Assembly: GCA_027943245.1 (NCBI GenBank)
Contig: JANDJZ010000082.1
Location: 1 to 64,000, forward strand
Direction: 5' to 3'
From: Acanthamoeba sp. SK_2022b
Lineage: Eukaryota; Discosea; Longamoebia; Acanthamoebidae
DNA length: 64,000 nt
The notes under the pieces are model-generated. The model saw only the letters and a list, made by a program, of their open reading frames with translations, had not been told where the DNA came from and made no database searches. The number at the start of each line of letters is the position of its first letter. Within the stretch, counting starts at the first letter, position 1. Both the position numbers and the translations under genes were made by a program. Of this stretch, positions 35,674 to 44,858 are shown one piece after another.

Positions 35674-36934
35674 CTTCGACTGTGAAGTGCTGATCGTCGG
35701 TGCCGGGCCGGCCGGCATGGCGGCGGCGCTGGCCGCAGCGGAAAGTGGTGGCCAGGTGCGAATGATTGATGATAATCCGCATCCCGGCGGGCAAATCTGG
35801 CGCGATGGGCCGCAGGTGGCTTTGCCTGAAACGGCGAACCGCTATCGGCAGGCGGTGGCGACGATGGAAAATATTGCGCTGCAGTCCGGCTGCAAGCTGG
35901 TGGCGCAGTGTGGCGCTAACCGATTGGCCTATGAAGATGCCGAAGGCTGCGGCGTGATTCGCTATCAGAAGCTGATTTTATGCAATGGCGCGCGTGAACT
36001 GTTGTTGCCGTTTCCCGGCTGGACGCTGCCGGGGGTGACCGGCGCCGGTGGTCTACAGGCGCAAATCAAGCAGGGGCTGGCGATCCGTGGTGAGCGAGTG
36101 GCGATCGCCGGCAGTGGTCCGCTGTTGCTGGCGGTGGCGAACAGCGTGAAACAGGCCGGCGGCGAGGTAGTGCTGGTGGCGGAACAGGCGCCGCTTTGGC
36201 GGTTGGCGGCGTTCGCCGGCGGGCTGTGGCGCTGGCCGGCCAAACTGCGTCAGGCGTTTTCCCTGATGCCGCGTCGTTACCTTGCCGGCAGCCGGGTACT
36301 GGCGGCGTTGGGGCAGGAACGTTTAACCTCGGTGCACGTCAATAACGGCGGGCGGGAGAGAACGATCGCCTGCGACAGGTTGGCCTGCGGTTTTGGCCTG
36401 GTGGCGAATATTGAGTTGGCGATGCTGCTGGGGTGTCGGATAGAACACGACGCCGTAGCGGTGGATCATTGGCAGCAAACCAGCCTGGCGCATATTTTTG
36501 CTGCCGGGGAGTGTACCGGCATCGGCGGCAGTGAATTGGCACTCACTGAAGGCGCTATCGCCGGTTATGCTGCCACTGGGCAGCGGGAAAAGGCAGAGCG
36601 CCTAGCGGCGCAGCGGCGGCAGTGGCGACGTTTCGCCACGGCGGTGGCAAGCACCTTTGCACTTGATGATCGCTTGAATTCGCTGGCCAAACCGCAAACG
36701 ATACTGTGTCGCTGCGAAGACGTCATGCTGGAACAAATTAGCCATCAGCCAGATTGGAACACGGCCAAGTTGAGCAGCCGTTGTGGCATGGGGGCTTGCC
36801 AGGGCAAAGTCTGTGCGACGGCGGCGAGGCAGCTTTTGGGCTGGCCTTTACCGCCACCGCGTGTGCCTTTAACGCCGGTCAGAGCGGAAACGCTGGTTGC
36901 TCTGGGAGGGCATTGCAGCGACGATGCCAATTGA
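35666..36934 (+). CDS. NAD(P)/FAD-binding subunit with BFD-like (2Fe-2S) domain
   Basis: 422 residues. N-terminal FAD motif VLIVGAGPAGMAAALAAAESG, a second Rossmann motif VAIAGSGPLLLAVAN, and a C-terminal BFD-like Cys cluster (ILCRCEDV...RCGMGACQGKVC). It corresponds to the alpha/large flavin subunit of the hetero-oligomeric D-hydroxyproline dehydrogenase and passes electrons to the chain. GAGGAG sits before twin ATGs; the second (35666) has better spacing. Overlaps the ferredoxin gene by 8 nt. Confidence 0.92.
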   Translation: MSNFDCEVLIVGAGPAGMAAALAAAESGGQVRMIDDNPHPGGQIWRDGPQVALPETANRYRQAVATMENIALQSGCKLVAQCGANRLAYEDAEGCGVIRYQKLILCNGARELLLPFPGWTLPGVTGAGGLQAQIKQGLAIRGERVAIAGSGPLLLAVANSVKQAGGEVVLVAEQAPLWRLAAFAGGLWRWPAKLRQAFSLMPRRYLAGSRVLAALGQERLTSVHVNNGGRERTIACDRLACGFGLVANIELAMLLGCRIEHDAVAVDHWQQTSLAHIFAAGECTGIGGSELALTEGAIAGYAATGQREKAERLAAQRRQWRRFATAVASTFALDDRLNSLAKPQTILCRCEDVMLEQISHQPDWNTAKLSSRCGMGACQGKVCATAARQLLGWPLPPPRVPLTPVRAETLVALGGHCSDDAN

Positions 36935-36981
36935 TGGCGCATCGCTGCGGTGACGTTTCAGTCCAATCCTACGTCGCTGCA

Positions 36982-37341
36982 TCACCATTGTGGCCAATAG
37001 TAGGTTTTCTCACGCCAGCCTTTGCCGTACATACAGGCTTCGATGGTGGCGTCTCTGGCGGACTGATTGCGATCGGTCTGCACTGTTTTAATCGACGGTT
37101 CCTTGTCATAGCGGTATCCCGATGGGCAGTCTTTCTTGTTCTTCTCGCAAGGAATGTATTTGTTTTCGTAGCTGAACTCCACGTCCCGCACCACGTCCGG
37201 GGGGAAGCGATCATAGCCGCGGCTACGGCATTCGGCATATTCGGCATTCCGGGTACTCTCAACCGCGCCGGGCCTTTCCCATTGTGTGCAGGCGGTCAAC
37301 ATCAATAACGGCAAAACAATCAAACAACGGCAATTCTTCAT
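36982..37341 (-). CDS. Small lipoprotein, function unknown
   Basis: 119 residues with a lipoprotein signal peptide ending in the lipobox LTAC (residues ~15-18; mature Cys then TQWERPG). The mature part is hydrophilic with several Cys (CRSRGYDRF, PCEKNKKDCPSG), which could form disulfides in the periplasm. No family recognised. Transcribed opposite to the hydroxyproline arm. A Fur-like sequence lies 100 bp upstream. Confidence 0.75.
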   Translation of the reverse strand: MKNCRCLIVLPLLMLTACTQWERPGAVESTRNAEYAECRSRGYDRFPPDVVRDVEFSYENKYIPCEKNKKDCPSGYRYDKEPSIKTVQTDRNQSARDATIEACMYGKGWREKTYYWPQW

Positions 37342-37882
37342 GGTGTCCCTAATTCTTTCTCTATCCTGGGGCTCGCCGCCTAGGAATGTTCCTAACTGGC
37401 GAGGTGAGAAAGTGTAATAAACTGACGGAACAATTGGAAATGATAATGGTTATTGTTTAGGTGTGATTGAGGTAGCGCCGCGTCGAGAGAGGATGTGGCG
37501 AATTGAGGGAGGCCGGCAGGGATCGCGATCTCATGACGAGGGGGCGACGTGACGCTGGTTTTATCCATTCTCTTTTTTGCCGCAATATACCGATCACCAT
37601 TGCATCATTTTGAGAAGGGAAACAATATGCAGGCTAAGTATTTTCTTATCCTATTTTAAGGTCATTTTTATTTAGGATATTTACCCATGCCTAAGATTTA
37701 ATTACCGGTATTAATACCTTATTTTTTTATTTCTGTTTTTTTATTGTGGTTTTATTTTCAGATTTCATCCATGAAAGGCTTTTTAGTTACAGGGAATTCA
37801 TTTGCATTTTAAATTTGGATTTTTTAAATTCAGCTCAGATGAAGGATAACCGTTCGCGACAGAATCAAAAAAGGAGTTTATT
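37342..37882. other. 541-bp gene-free region turning strongly AT-rich
   Basis: Left part has normal composition with the Fur-like site; from about 37610 it is AT-rich with T/A runs up to the ribosome binding site of the next gene. Composition suggests acquired DNA. I see no RNA gene or protein in it. Confidence 0.6.
37441..37455 (-). promoter_or_regulatory. Fur-box-like sequence upstream of the lipoprotein gene
   Basis: TGATAAT-G-GTTATTG: the left heptamer is a perfect Fur half-site (7-1-7 model), the right matches 4 of 7. About 100 bp upstream of the lipoprotein start. Weak prediction. Confidence 0.35.
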
Positions 37883-38197
37883 TTGTCTGGGATAAAGAAA
37901 ACGCCTGAAAGTCATGACGGTTTACCTTCATCATCAGAGGATTATGATACGTTTAAACACCTCTCTGATGTTGGCGCCGTGTTGGGATATGGGCGAACTC
38001 GCTTTTATCAGTGGTGCCGCGGGCGTGGATTTCTAACCCCGATGAATGTGCCTTCACATGAAATGATCAGCCTGGGATATATGGTGGCGGTGTTATCAGA
38101 GACCGGCCATACCCGGGTTTACGTCACGCCGGATGGTTTCAGTTACGTCAGTGGTGCGTTTGCGGCAGATATCCAACGTGGCATGGTCAAGTTTTAA
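37883..38197 (+). CDS. Orphan phage-antirepressor (ANT/KilAC-like) domain protein
   Basis: 104 residues starting at TTG (37883) with AGGAG 6 nt upstream. LSDVGAVLGYGRTRFYQWC, RGRGFLTPMNVPSHEMISLGY and TRVYVTPDGFSYVSG match the C-terminal DNA-binding ANT domain of phage antirepressors (Lxx-hGhGR--hhxWL-xxG...TxxGxxYh). The N-terminal Bro/Rha-type part is absent. It is alone in an AT-rich patch with no other phage gene, so it looks like a surviving phage regulator. Confidence 0.75.
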   Translation: MSGIKKTPESHDGLPSSSEDYDTFKHLSDVGAVLGYGRTRFYQWCRGRGFLTPMNVPSHEMISLGYMVAVLSETGHTRVYVTPDGFSYVSGAFAADIQRGMVKF

Positions 38198-38367
38198 ATT
38201 TGCAAGAATCGCCTTTATTTCAAGAGCTTTAATGCAGAATCTACTTATTCCTGCGGGGTGGTGGGGGCGTGGGAAGTTGTCCGATTTTTTCGCCTCTGCG
38301 ACATGAATGCTACTGGAGGCAGCTATTCTCTTGTTACGATAAGCATTATTTTCTTCAGGAGCCAAGG

Positions 38368-38799
38368 ATGAAGCATTACGCCGCGTTGTTATTTGCCTCT
38401 GCGCTGTTAACGGGATGTGCGACTCAAGCCATACCGCCGCAACAGGCTCAGTTACCGCCCCCGAGCCGTCTGATGCTCTATCAGAATATCCCGGATACGC
38501 CTTACGCCACGGTGGTGGTGGTTCGCGACAGCGGAATGCTGGCAGGCAGCTGCCGCACCGGCGTCTATGTGAATGGGGAGTTTGCCGCTTCGCTGGAGGC
38601 GAAAGAAAAAGCAGAGTTTCGCGTGCCGCCAGGCAATATCTCGGTCAGTATCGGGCAAGATATGATCGAGAATCACCTGTGCATTTGGCGTGATACCGGA
38701 GGCAGTATACCGATGACGCTGCGCGCCGGTGAAAGCCGCTATCTGCGCATCGCCGGTGACCGGCAGCGCGGTTTCGTTTTGCAGGTGGGGCGACCGTAA
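38368..38799 (+). CDS. Small lipoprotein, function unknown
   Basis: 143 residues. Signal peptide and lipobox LLTGC, then a Pro/Gln linker (AIPPQQAQLPPPSR) and a beta-rich mature domain (VVVVRDSGMLAGSCRTGVYVNGEFAASLEAKEK is its middle, shown by segments VRDSGMLAGSC and VYVNGEFAASL). The linker and fold type resemble periplasmic, membrane-anchored proteins of the DUF2846 kind. RBS AGGAG before the ATG at 38368. Confidence 0.75.
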   Translation: MKHYAALLFASALLTGCATQAIPPQQAQLPPPSRLMLYQNIPDTPYATVVVVRDSGMLAGSCRTGVYVNGEFAASLEAKEKAEFRVPPGNISVSIGQDMIENHLCIWRDTGGSIPMTLRAGESRYLRIAGDRQRGFVLQVGRP

Positions 38800-38818
38800 C
38801 TCCGCCTGGGCAAGGGCG

Positions 38819-39160
38819 TTAACGTCCTTGCCACCATCCCCATAGCGTAATTAATAGCCACGCCGCCGCAATCCAGCACAGCACCGCCGCCCCCAGGGCC
38901 AACGACAGCCGCAGGCTGTTAATCAGGAAATACAGAGAAATCAAATACACCAGATAGGGCAGCACTGCCCACATGCCGAAAATCAGCGTCGTTTTCAGCG
39001 CCGCAATGGAACGCTCGTTGCCGACAATGTAGTGCGCAATCAGGGCGAAAGTGGGGAAAAGCGGAACTAAACCGGCGATATAATAGTTGCGCGTTTTGGC
39101 CAGCAGGCCGATCAGAACCACAACCAGTGCGCCGATCAGCGCTTTGACAAGGATGCCCAT
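38819..39160 (-). CDS. glpM: GlpM-family small membrane protein
   Basis: 113 residues, four membrane segments. LVKALIGALVVVLIGLLAKT, then KTRNYYIAGLVPLFPTFALIAHYIVG match enterobacterial GlpM closely. Inner-membrane protein of unclear function (in Pseudomonas it was linked to alginate production). The internal ATG at 39160 aligns with the E. coli start; the frame opens to 39193. Ends close to the convergent lipoprotein gene. Confidence 0.92.
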   Translation of the reverse strand: MGILVKALIGALVVVLIGLLAKTRNYYIAGLVPLFPTFALIAHYIVGNERSIAALKTTLIFGMWAVLPYLVYLISLYFLINSLRLSLALGAAVLCWIAAAWLLITLWGWWQGR

Positions 39161-39240
39161 AATGGTCTCGGGTGTGGGGGAAAGCCAACACACTGCCCGA
39201 AAGCACGTGCAAGATCAATGGGGTGTGGTGTAACGCGGGG

Positions 39241-39269
39241 AAAAGCAGACCCGCATGAAGCGCGGGTCT
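39241..39269 (-). terminator. Terminator of yecF
   Basis: AGACCCGC / GCGGGTCT around a 7-nt loop, followed on the minus strand by TTTT, 13 nt after the yecF stop. Confidence 0.8.
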
Positions 39270-39281
39270 GAGACGCAACGC

Positions 39282-39506
39282 TTACTGACGGTAAGCGTGC
39301 TTGATTTGCTGAATGCTGTTCTTGAAGATTTCCGCCTGGGTGGGATCTTCAATCTGGGCGATAAAACGTTCCATGTTGATGATAACTTTCCCGGCGTCGG
39401 CCTGGCCGATCGACTTCAGGATCAGCGTCAGCGTGGCTTTGAGGCAGGCAACCTCGGTCGCCAAGATCTCCGGGTTTGCAGACGTAGTGAAATCAACGTT
39501 GCTCAT
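39282..39506 (-). CDS. yecF: DUF2594 family protein YecF
   Basis: 74 residues, the size of E. coli YecF, with the same core VACLKATLTLILKSIGQADAGK and C-terminal QIKHAYRQ. Soluble, mostly helical, function unknown. Divergent from uvrY as in E. coli, where sdiA lies nearby; no sdiA is seen here. Confidence 0.95.
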   Translation of the reverse strand: MSNVDFTTSANPEILATEVACLKATLTLILKSIGQADAGKVIINMERFIAQIEDPTQAEIFKNSIQQIKHAYRQ

Positions 39507-40210
39507 TTTCTCTCCTGATTTTTTGAGGCCGTAGCCTGATACAAGCTGCTTTGGCGCACCGCGCGCGGGCTAAACGTTGCCCCATGCGCGGCGGCGAATT
39601 TAACTGGGCGCGGAGTATAGCATAGCATGCGTCCATCATCTGCACCGGGCTTGCTCCACTCACGCCGGTGGGCAGCGCCCGTTCACCGCCAGCCTGAATC
39701 ATCCATTATCGGTAAGTTATTTCGGGGCGGTTAACAAGTATTTGTCCGGCACGTTATTGTTGAACCATTGGGGTTATTATAATTATTTGAGGCGGCTGGC
39801 ACCGATTTTGCCGATGTTCGCCGGGAATAATAGTTCTGCACGCCGGGTGTTCGGCCGGCGATGGCGGTGGTTTTTGCTACGTCTTTAAATATCAAATGAT
39901 TACAAACGGCCAACCGCCGTGCTAATATTATTCATGTCGTGATTGCTTACACAGATTTCCCCCTCGCTGCATGATTATCGCGCTATCCTGTGTCTGACGC
40001 GGCGCAACGAAATTATTTTCGTCGCCCGATCTTTTCCGACGTGACGATTTATTGGCGGCATAGATGGCTAAAATTGAAAAATCAGCTCTGCTCCGCAAAG
40101 TTATTCGGAAGTATGTATTAATCTGTGTTCATTCTTGTCTGAAAAACAAGTAATATCTCTGGCGAAAACAGAGGCTGATTGCGTTACTCCCTTTTTTTGG
40201 AGATTTTTCC
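39507..40210. other. 704-bp intergenic region between yecF and uvrY
   Basis: No coding sequence supported. It should hold the yecF promoter (a -10 like TATACT on minus at 39619-39614) and the long leader of uvrY. No sdiA or RNA gene was recognised. Confidence 0.55.
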
Positions 40211-40867
40211 TTGATTAGCGTTCTTCTTGTTGATGACCACGAACTGGTGCGCGCAGGGATACGACGCATTCTTGAAGATATCAAAGGTATAAAAGTTGTC
40301 GGTGAGGCCCAATGCGGTGAAGACGCCGTAAAATGGTGCCGTGGCAACGCTGTCGATATCGTGCTGATGGACATGAATATGCCGGGCATTGGCGGGCTGG
40401 AAGCCACGCGCAAGATTGTGCGTTATGCACCCGACGTCAAAGTCATCATGTTGACTATCCATACTGAAAACCCGCTGCCCGCGAAGGTGATGCAGGCGGG
40501 GGCCGCCGGTTACCTGAGCAAGGGCGCCGCGCCGCAGGAAGTGATTAACGCCTTGCGCTCCGTGCATGCGGGGCAGCGCTATATCGCGTCTGATATCGCC
40601 CAGCAGATGGCCCTGAGTCAGCTGGAGCCCCAGGCTGAAACGCCGTTCAGCTGCCTGTCTGAACGCGAGTTGCAGATCATGCTGATGATCACCAAAGGCA
40701 AAAAAGTGAATGAGATCTCGGAGCAGTTGAGTCTCAGCCCGAAAACGGTGAACAGTTACCGTTACCGCATGTTCAGCAAACTGAATATCAGCGGCGACGT
40801 CGAACTGCCTCACCTGGCCATCCGACATGGATTGTTCAATGCGGAGACGTTGTTAAGCAGTGAATGA
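40211..40867 (+). CDS. uvrY: Response regulator UvrY (BarA/UvrY system)
   Basis: 218 residues. Receiver domain with DDHELVRAG start, phospho-acceptor Asp in [13 protein letters not shown] and Lys in [10 protein letters not shown]-terminal LuxR-type HTH ([25 protein letters not shown]). In enterobacteria UvrY activates the csrB/csrC small RNAs. It starts at TTG (40211) with GGAGATTTTTCC upstream, as in E. coli where the UUG start is part of its control. Overlaps uvrC by 8 nt. Confidence 0.97.
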   Translation: MISVLLVDDHELVRAGIRRILEDIKGIKVVGEAQCGEDAVKWCRGNAVDIVLMDMNMPGIGGLEATRKIVRYAPDVKVIMLTIHTENPLPAKVMQAGAAGYLSKGAAPQEVINALRSVHAGQRYIASDIAQQMALSQLEPQAETPFSCLSERELQIMLMITKGKKVNEISEQLSLSPKTVNSYRYRMFSKLNISGDVELPHLAIRHGLFNAETLLSSE

Positions 40868-42692
40868 CCGTTTTGATGCCAAAGCCTTCCTGAGTACCGT
40901 CACCAGCCAGCCCGGCGTCTACCGTATGTACGACGCCACGGGCACGGTGATCTACGTCGGTAAAGCCAAAGACCTGAAAAAACGTCTCGCCAGCTATTTT
41001 CGGCAGCAGGTCAGCAGCCGTAAAACCGAGACGCTGGTTAAAAATATCGCGCAAATAGACGTAACGGTTACCCACACCGAAACGGAAGCGCTGTTGTTGG
41101 AACATAACTACATTAAATTGTACCAACCGCGATATAATGTTCTTTTGCGCGACGATAAATCTTATCCGCTGATTTTTCTCAGCGCGGATACCCATCCCCG
41201 TTTGGCGGTGCACCGCGGCGCCAAACACGCCAAGGGCGAATATTTCGGGCCTTTTCCCAACTCTTATGCCGTGCGTGAAACGCTGGCGCTGCTGCAGAAG
41301 CTGTTCCCGATCCGCCAGTGCGAAAACAGCGTGTATCGTAATCGCTCGCGCCCGTGCCTGCAGTATCAGATCGGCCGCTGCCTGGGCCCTTGCGTCGCCG
41401 GCCTGGTGAGTGAAGAAGAGTACCGGCAGCAGGTGGACTACGTGCGGCTGTTCCTTTCGGGCAAAGATCAGCAGGTGCTGCATCAGCTGATTGCGCGCAT
41501 GGAAGAAGCCAGCAAACTGCTCAATTTCGAAGAGGCGGCGCGCATTCGCGATCAAATTCAGGCCGTGCGCCGCGTTACCGAACGGCAGTTCGTGTCGGGC
41601 GACAGCGACGATCTGGACGTGATCGGCGTGGCGTTCGACGCCGGTATGGCGTGCCTGCATGTGTTGTTCATCCGTCAGGGCAAGGTGCTGGGGAGCCGCA
41701 GCTATTTCCCTAAAGTGCCGGGCGGCACGGATATGAGCGAAGTGGTGCAGACCTTTGTCGGCCAGTTCTACCTGCAAGGCAGCCAGGCGCGTACGTTGCC
41801 CGGCGAGATCCTGTTGGATTTCAGCCTGCCGGAAAAAGACCTGCTTGCGGAGTCGCTCTCCGAGCTGGCGGGGCGCAAGATCCAAATTCAAAGCAAACCG
41901 CGCGGTGACCGCGCCCGTTATCTGAAGCTGGCGCGTACCAACGCGGCAACGGCGTTGACCACCAAGCTTTCGCAACAGTCGACGATCCATCAGCGGCTGG
42001 CGGAGCTGGCCAAGGTGCTGAACCTGAAGGAAATCAACCGTATGGAGTGCTTCGATATCAGCCACACCATGGGTGAACAAACCGTGGCTTCGTGTGTGGT
42101 GTTCGACGGTAACGGCCCGGTACGCGCGGAGTATCGACGCTACAATATCAGCGGCATCACCCCCGGCGATGACTACGCGGCGATGACGCAGGTGCTGAAG
42201 CGCCGTTATGGTAAGGCGCTGGAAGAGAAAAAGATCCCGGATGTCATCTTCATCGACGGCGGCAAAGGGCAGCTCGGCATGGCGATCGACGTGTTCAAAT
42301 CGCTGAACGTTACCTGGGACAAGAACAAGCCGCTGCTGATTGGCATCGCCAAAGGCGCCGATCGCAAGGCCGGGTTAGAAACGCTGTTCTTCGTGCCGGA
42401 AGGTGAGGGGATTTCGCTGCCGCCGGATTCGCCGGCGCTGCATGTGATCCAACACATCCGCGATGATTCGCACAATCATGCGATTACCGGCCACCGGCAG
42501 AGAAGGGCGAAAGTCAGAAATACCAGCGCACTGGAGCTGATTGAAGGCGTAGGGCCGAAACGGCGCCAGGTGCTGTTGAAGTATATGGGCGGACTGCAAC
42601 CTTTGTTGAACGCCAGCGTGGAGGAAATTGCAAAAGTGCCGGGTATTTCACAAGCATTGGCAGAAAAGATCTACAATGCATTGAAACACTGA
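40860..42692 (+). CDS. uvrC: Excinuclease ABC subunit C
   Basis: 610 residues, full length. N-terminal GIY-YIG nuclease (QPGVYRMY...[14 protein letters not shown]), a Cys-cluster ([15 protein letters not shown]), the UVR domain ([13 protein letters not shown]), the RNase-H-like second nuclease and a tandem HhH end ([17 protein letters not shown]). It makes both incisions in nucleotide-excision repair. GTG start within the end of uvrY. Confidence 0.98.
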   Translation: MNDRFDAKAFLSTVTSQPGVYRMYDATGTVIYVGKAKDLKKRLASYFRQQVSSRKTETLVKNIAQIDVTVTHTETEALLLEHNYIKLYQPRYNVLLRDDKSYPLIFLSADTHPRLAVHRGAKHAKGEYFGPFPNSYAVRETLALLQKLFPIRQCENSVYRNRSRPCLQYQIGRCLGPCVAGLVSEEEYRQQVDYVRLFLSGKDQQVLHQLIARMEEASKLLNFEEAARIRDQIQAVRRVTERQFVSGDSDDLDVIGVAFDAGMACLHVLFIRQGKVLGSRSYFPKVPGGTDMSEVVQTFVGQFYLQGSQARTLPGEILLDFSLPEKDLLAESLSELAGRKIQIQSKPRGDRARYLKLARTNAATALTTKLSQQSTIHQRLAELAKVLNLKEINRMECFDISHTMGEQTVASCVVFDGNGPVRAEYRRYNISGITPGDDYAAMTQVLKRRYGKALEEKKIPDVIFIDGGKGQLGMAIDVFKSLNVTWDKNKPLLIGIAKGADRKAGLETLFFVPEGEGISLPPDSPALHVIQHIRDDSHNHAITGHRQRRAKVRNTSALELIEGVGPKRRQVLLKYMGGLQPLLNASVEEIAKVPGISQALAEKIYNALKH

Positions 42693-42750
42693 GGGCAATG
42701 TAGCAACATACTCTTAATTTCCACTCTAGCCAGATAGTTACCGTAGCATT

Positions 42751-43299
42751 ATGCAATTGAATATACCGACTTGGCTTACCCTGTTTCGCGTAGTTCTGAT
42801 CCCATTCTTTGTGCTGGCGTTTTATCTGCCGTTCAGCTGGGCTCCGATGGTTTGCGCCGTTATCTTTGTGTTTGCCGCCGTCACCGACTGGTTTGACGGC
42901 TTCCTGGCACGCCGCTGGAAACAAACGACGCGCTTCGGGGCGTTTTTGGATCCGGTTGCGGACAAAGTGATGGTGGCGGTGGCGCTGGTGCTGGTGGCGG
43001 AGCACTACCACAGCTGGTGGATCACGCTGCCGGCGGCCACCATGATCGCCCGTGAAATCATCATTTCGTCGCTGCGAGAGTGGATGGCGGAAATTGGCAA
43101 ACGCAGCAGCGTGGCGGTGTCCTGGATCGGCAAAGTGAAAACCATGGCGCAGATGATGTCGCTGGTGGGCTTGCTGTGGCGGCCGGATCGCTCCGTAGAG
43201 TATGTGGCGATCGGTTTGCTGTATATCGCGGCGGTGCTGACTTTCTGGTCGATGTTCCAATATTTGAATGCCGCGCGCAACGATCTGCTGGAACCGTGA
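42751..43299 (+). CDS. pgsA: CDP-diacylglycerol-glycerol-3-phosphate 3-phosphatidyltransferase
   Basis: 182 residues, inner-membrane enzyme of phosphatidylglycerol synthesis. The CDP-alcohol phosphotransferase motif D-x2-D-G-x2-A-R-x8-G-x3-D-x3-D is intact ([27 protein letters not shown]). First helix [14 protein letters not shown] is typical. Downstream of uvrC as in E. coli. Confidence 0.98.
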   Translation: MQLNIPTWLTLFRVVLIPFFVLAFYLPFSWAPMVCAVIFVFAAVTDWFDGFLARRWKQTTRFGAFLDPVADKVMVAVALVLVAEHYHSWWITLPAATMIAREIIISSLREWMAEIGKRSSVAVSWIGKVKTMAQMMSLVGLLWRPDRSVEYVAIGLLYIAAVLTFWSMFQYLNAARNDLLEP

Positions 43300-43349
43300 T
43301 CGATACGCTGCAAAAATCGGCAAACGATCGTGATGAGCCAACAATTTTA

Positions 43350-43377
43350 TTGACTCATCACGTCAGGTAAGTAGAAT
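43350..43377 (+). promoter_or_regulatory. tRNA-Gly promoter
   Basis: TTGACT (43350-43355), 16-nt spacer, TAGAAT (43372-43377), about 66 nt before the mature tRNA. Confidence 0.7.
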
Positions 43378-43443
43378 GCATCGCATCAGACGACAACGAT
43401 GAATTGCCGAAAGATAGCAAAGAAATCAGTCAGTTCTGGTAAT

Positions 43444-43519
43444 GCGGGAATAGCTCAGTTGGTAGAGCGCAACCTTGCCAAGGTTGAGGTCGCGAGTTCG
43501 AGCCTCGTTTCCCGCTCCA
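43444..43519 (+). tRNA. glyW: tRNA-Gly (GCC anticodon)
   Basis: 76 nt with encoded CCA; acceptor GCGGGAA/TTCCCGC, anticodon loop reading GCC, standard D and T arms. In E. coli it is followed directly by cysT and leuZ; here 5.4 kb of other DNA intervenes. Confidence 0.97.
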
Positions 43520-43558
43520 AACATTAACCTGTTGAATCCCGGTGATTCAGCAGGTCAG

Positions 43559-43583
43559 AAAAAGGGGCTTAGGCCCCTTTTTT
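43559..43583 (+). terminator. Terminator downstream of tRNA-Gly
   Basis: AAAAAGGGGC / GCCCCTTTTTT stem with a short loop and a T-run, 40 nt after the tRNA. Confidence 0.8.
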
Positions 43584-43736
43584 CGATCCGGTGAGTTCCA
43601 CCGGAATCCAGTACCAGCCAGCATTTTTTAGTCCATTTATACGGACGTGTGCTGGAACCTATTGTTGCTGGTTGGCGGCGGGTGATATGTCGACTATCTG
43701 TTCCTGAATCTCAACTCAGGTACAGAGGAGTTGAGC

Positions 43737-44834
43737 ATGGCGCTCTCCGACACCACCGTTCGGCAAGCCAAGACCACCGGCAAAGCCTGCACAATCGGCG
43801 ATACTGACGGTGGTCGTATCCCCCCACCGGCAACAAGAGCTGGCATTTCCGCTACGTTCGTGCAGAAGCGGCTTTCGCTTGGCACTTACCCCGAAATCCC
43901 CCTCAAAGAAGCTCTCAACCGGCGAGACAATGTTCGCGAATTGGTTGCGCGGGGCATCAATCCCAAGAGACATCGAAACCAAGAGCGGCGACTGGCCCTT
44001 CTGGCGGAGGATCACACCTTCCAGAAGGTGTTCGAGCATTGGTTCGAGTTCCGTAAGCTAAGTTTGAAGGAAGGCCGTCAGAGCACGCAGGCACAGATTC
44101 AACGCATCTTCCGGAAGGACCTCCTGCCAAAGCTCGGGCCTCAGTCCGTCTACGACATCAAGCGCCCCGACCAGCTAGAGGTAATCGAAGGAATCGAGCG
44201 CCGTGGCGCATTTACAACGGCCGAGAAATGTCGCACCTAGCTGCACCAGATGTTCCGCTATGCGTTGATCAAAGTCCCCCGACCTTGAGCAGAGTCACGC
44301 CTCGGACCTGGATGTCGTGGCGGCCCCGAAGCCCCCGGTCAAGCACAACCCCTTCCTCCGGATGGGGGAACTGCCGGAACTCATGCAGAAGCTCCGCCAG
44401 TACCGCGGGATGCTGCAGGCCCAGCTTGGGCTTCGTTTGCTGTTGCTGACGGGGGGACGGATAGGTGAGCTTCGACTTGCAACCCCTGACCAGTTCCATT
44501 TGGATCAGGGGCTCTGGATCATCCCACCGGAAGTCGTCAAGCAGCTTCAACTCGAGATGCGTAAGGAGCGCATAGAGCCAACGAGTATTCCCCCATACAT
44601 CGTTCCGCTCTCCGCGCAGGCTCAAGAAATAGTGCGTTACCTGCTGGAACAGCGTAAGCCGGCGCAGAAGCACACCTGCTGTCTCATCGGAGTGAACTGG
44701 CGGAGCGCATCAGCGAAAACACGCTTAGCACCGCGCTGCGGCGGATGGGGTATGTCAGGCTGCTCACCGGCCACGGCATTCGTGGCACTATTTCGACGGC
44801 CTTGAATGAAATCGGTTATCCCAAGGTCTGGGTA
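43737..44834 (+). pseudogene. Decayed P4-type tyrosine integrase beside tRNA-Gly
   Basis: N-terminus MALSDTTVRQAKTTGKA and KRLSLGTYPEIPLKEALNRRD identify a DUF4102 integrase. Damage: two offsetting indels between about 43808 and 43866, where the expected SWHFRYVR-type codons are in another frame; a TAG at 44238-44240 followed by readable integrase codons (LHQMFRYALIKV); a frameshift near 44278; another near 44690; and loss of the C-terminus after TGHGIRGTISTALNEIG, removing the catalytic Tyr. RBS GAGGAG precedes the original ATG. The integrase of the island inserted here is dead. Confidence 0.9.
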
Positions 44835-44858
44835 AATTGTGGAAGCTGGCGGAATCGT

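Noticed and set aside
39731..39913. 60-codon minus-strand frame in the yecF-uvrY gap
   Set aside because: Low-information composition, no ribosome binding site, no recognisable motif.
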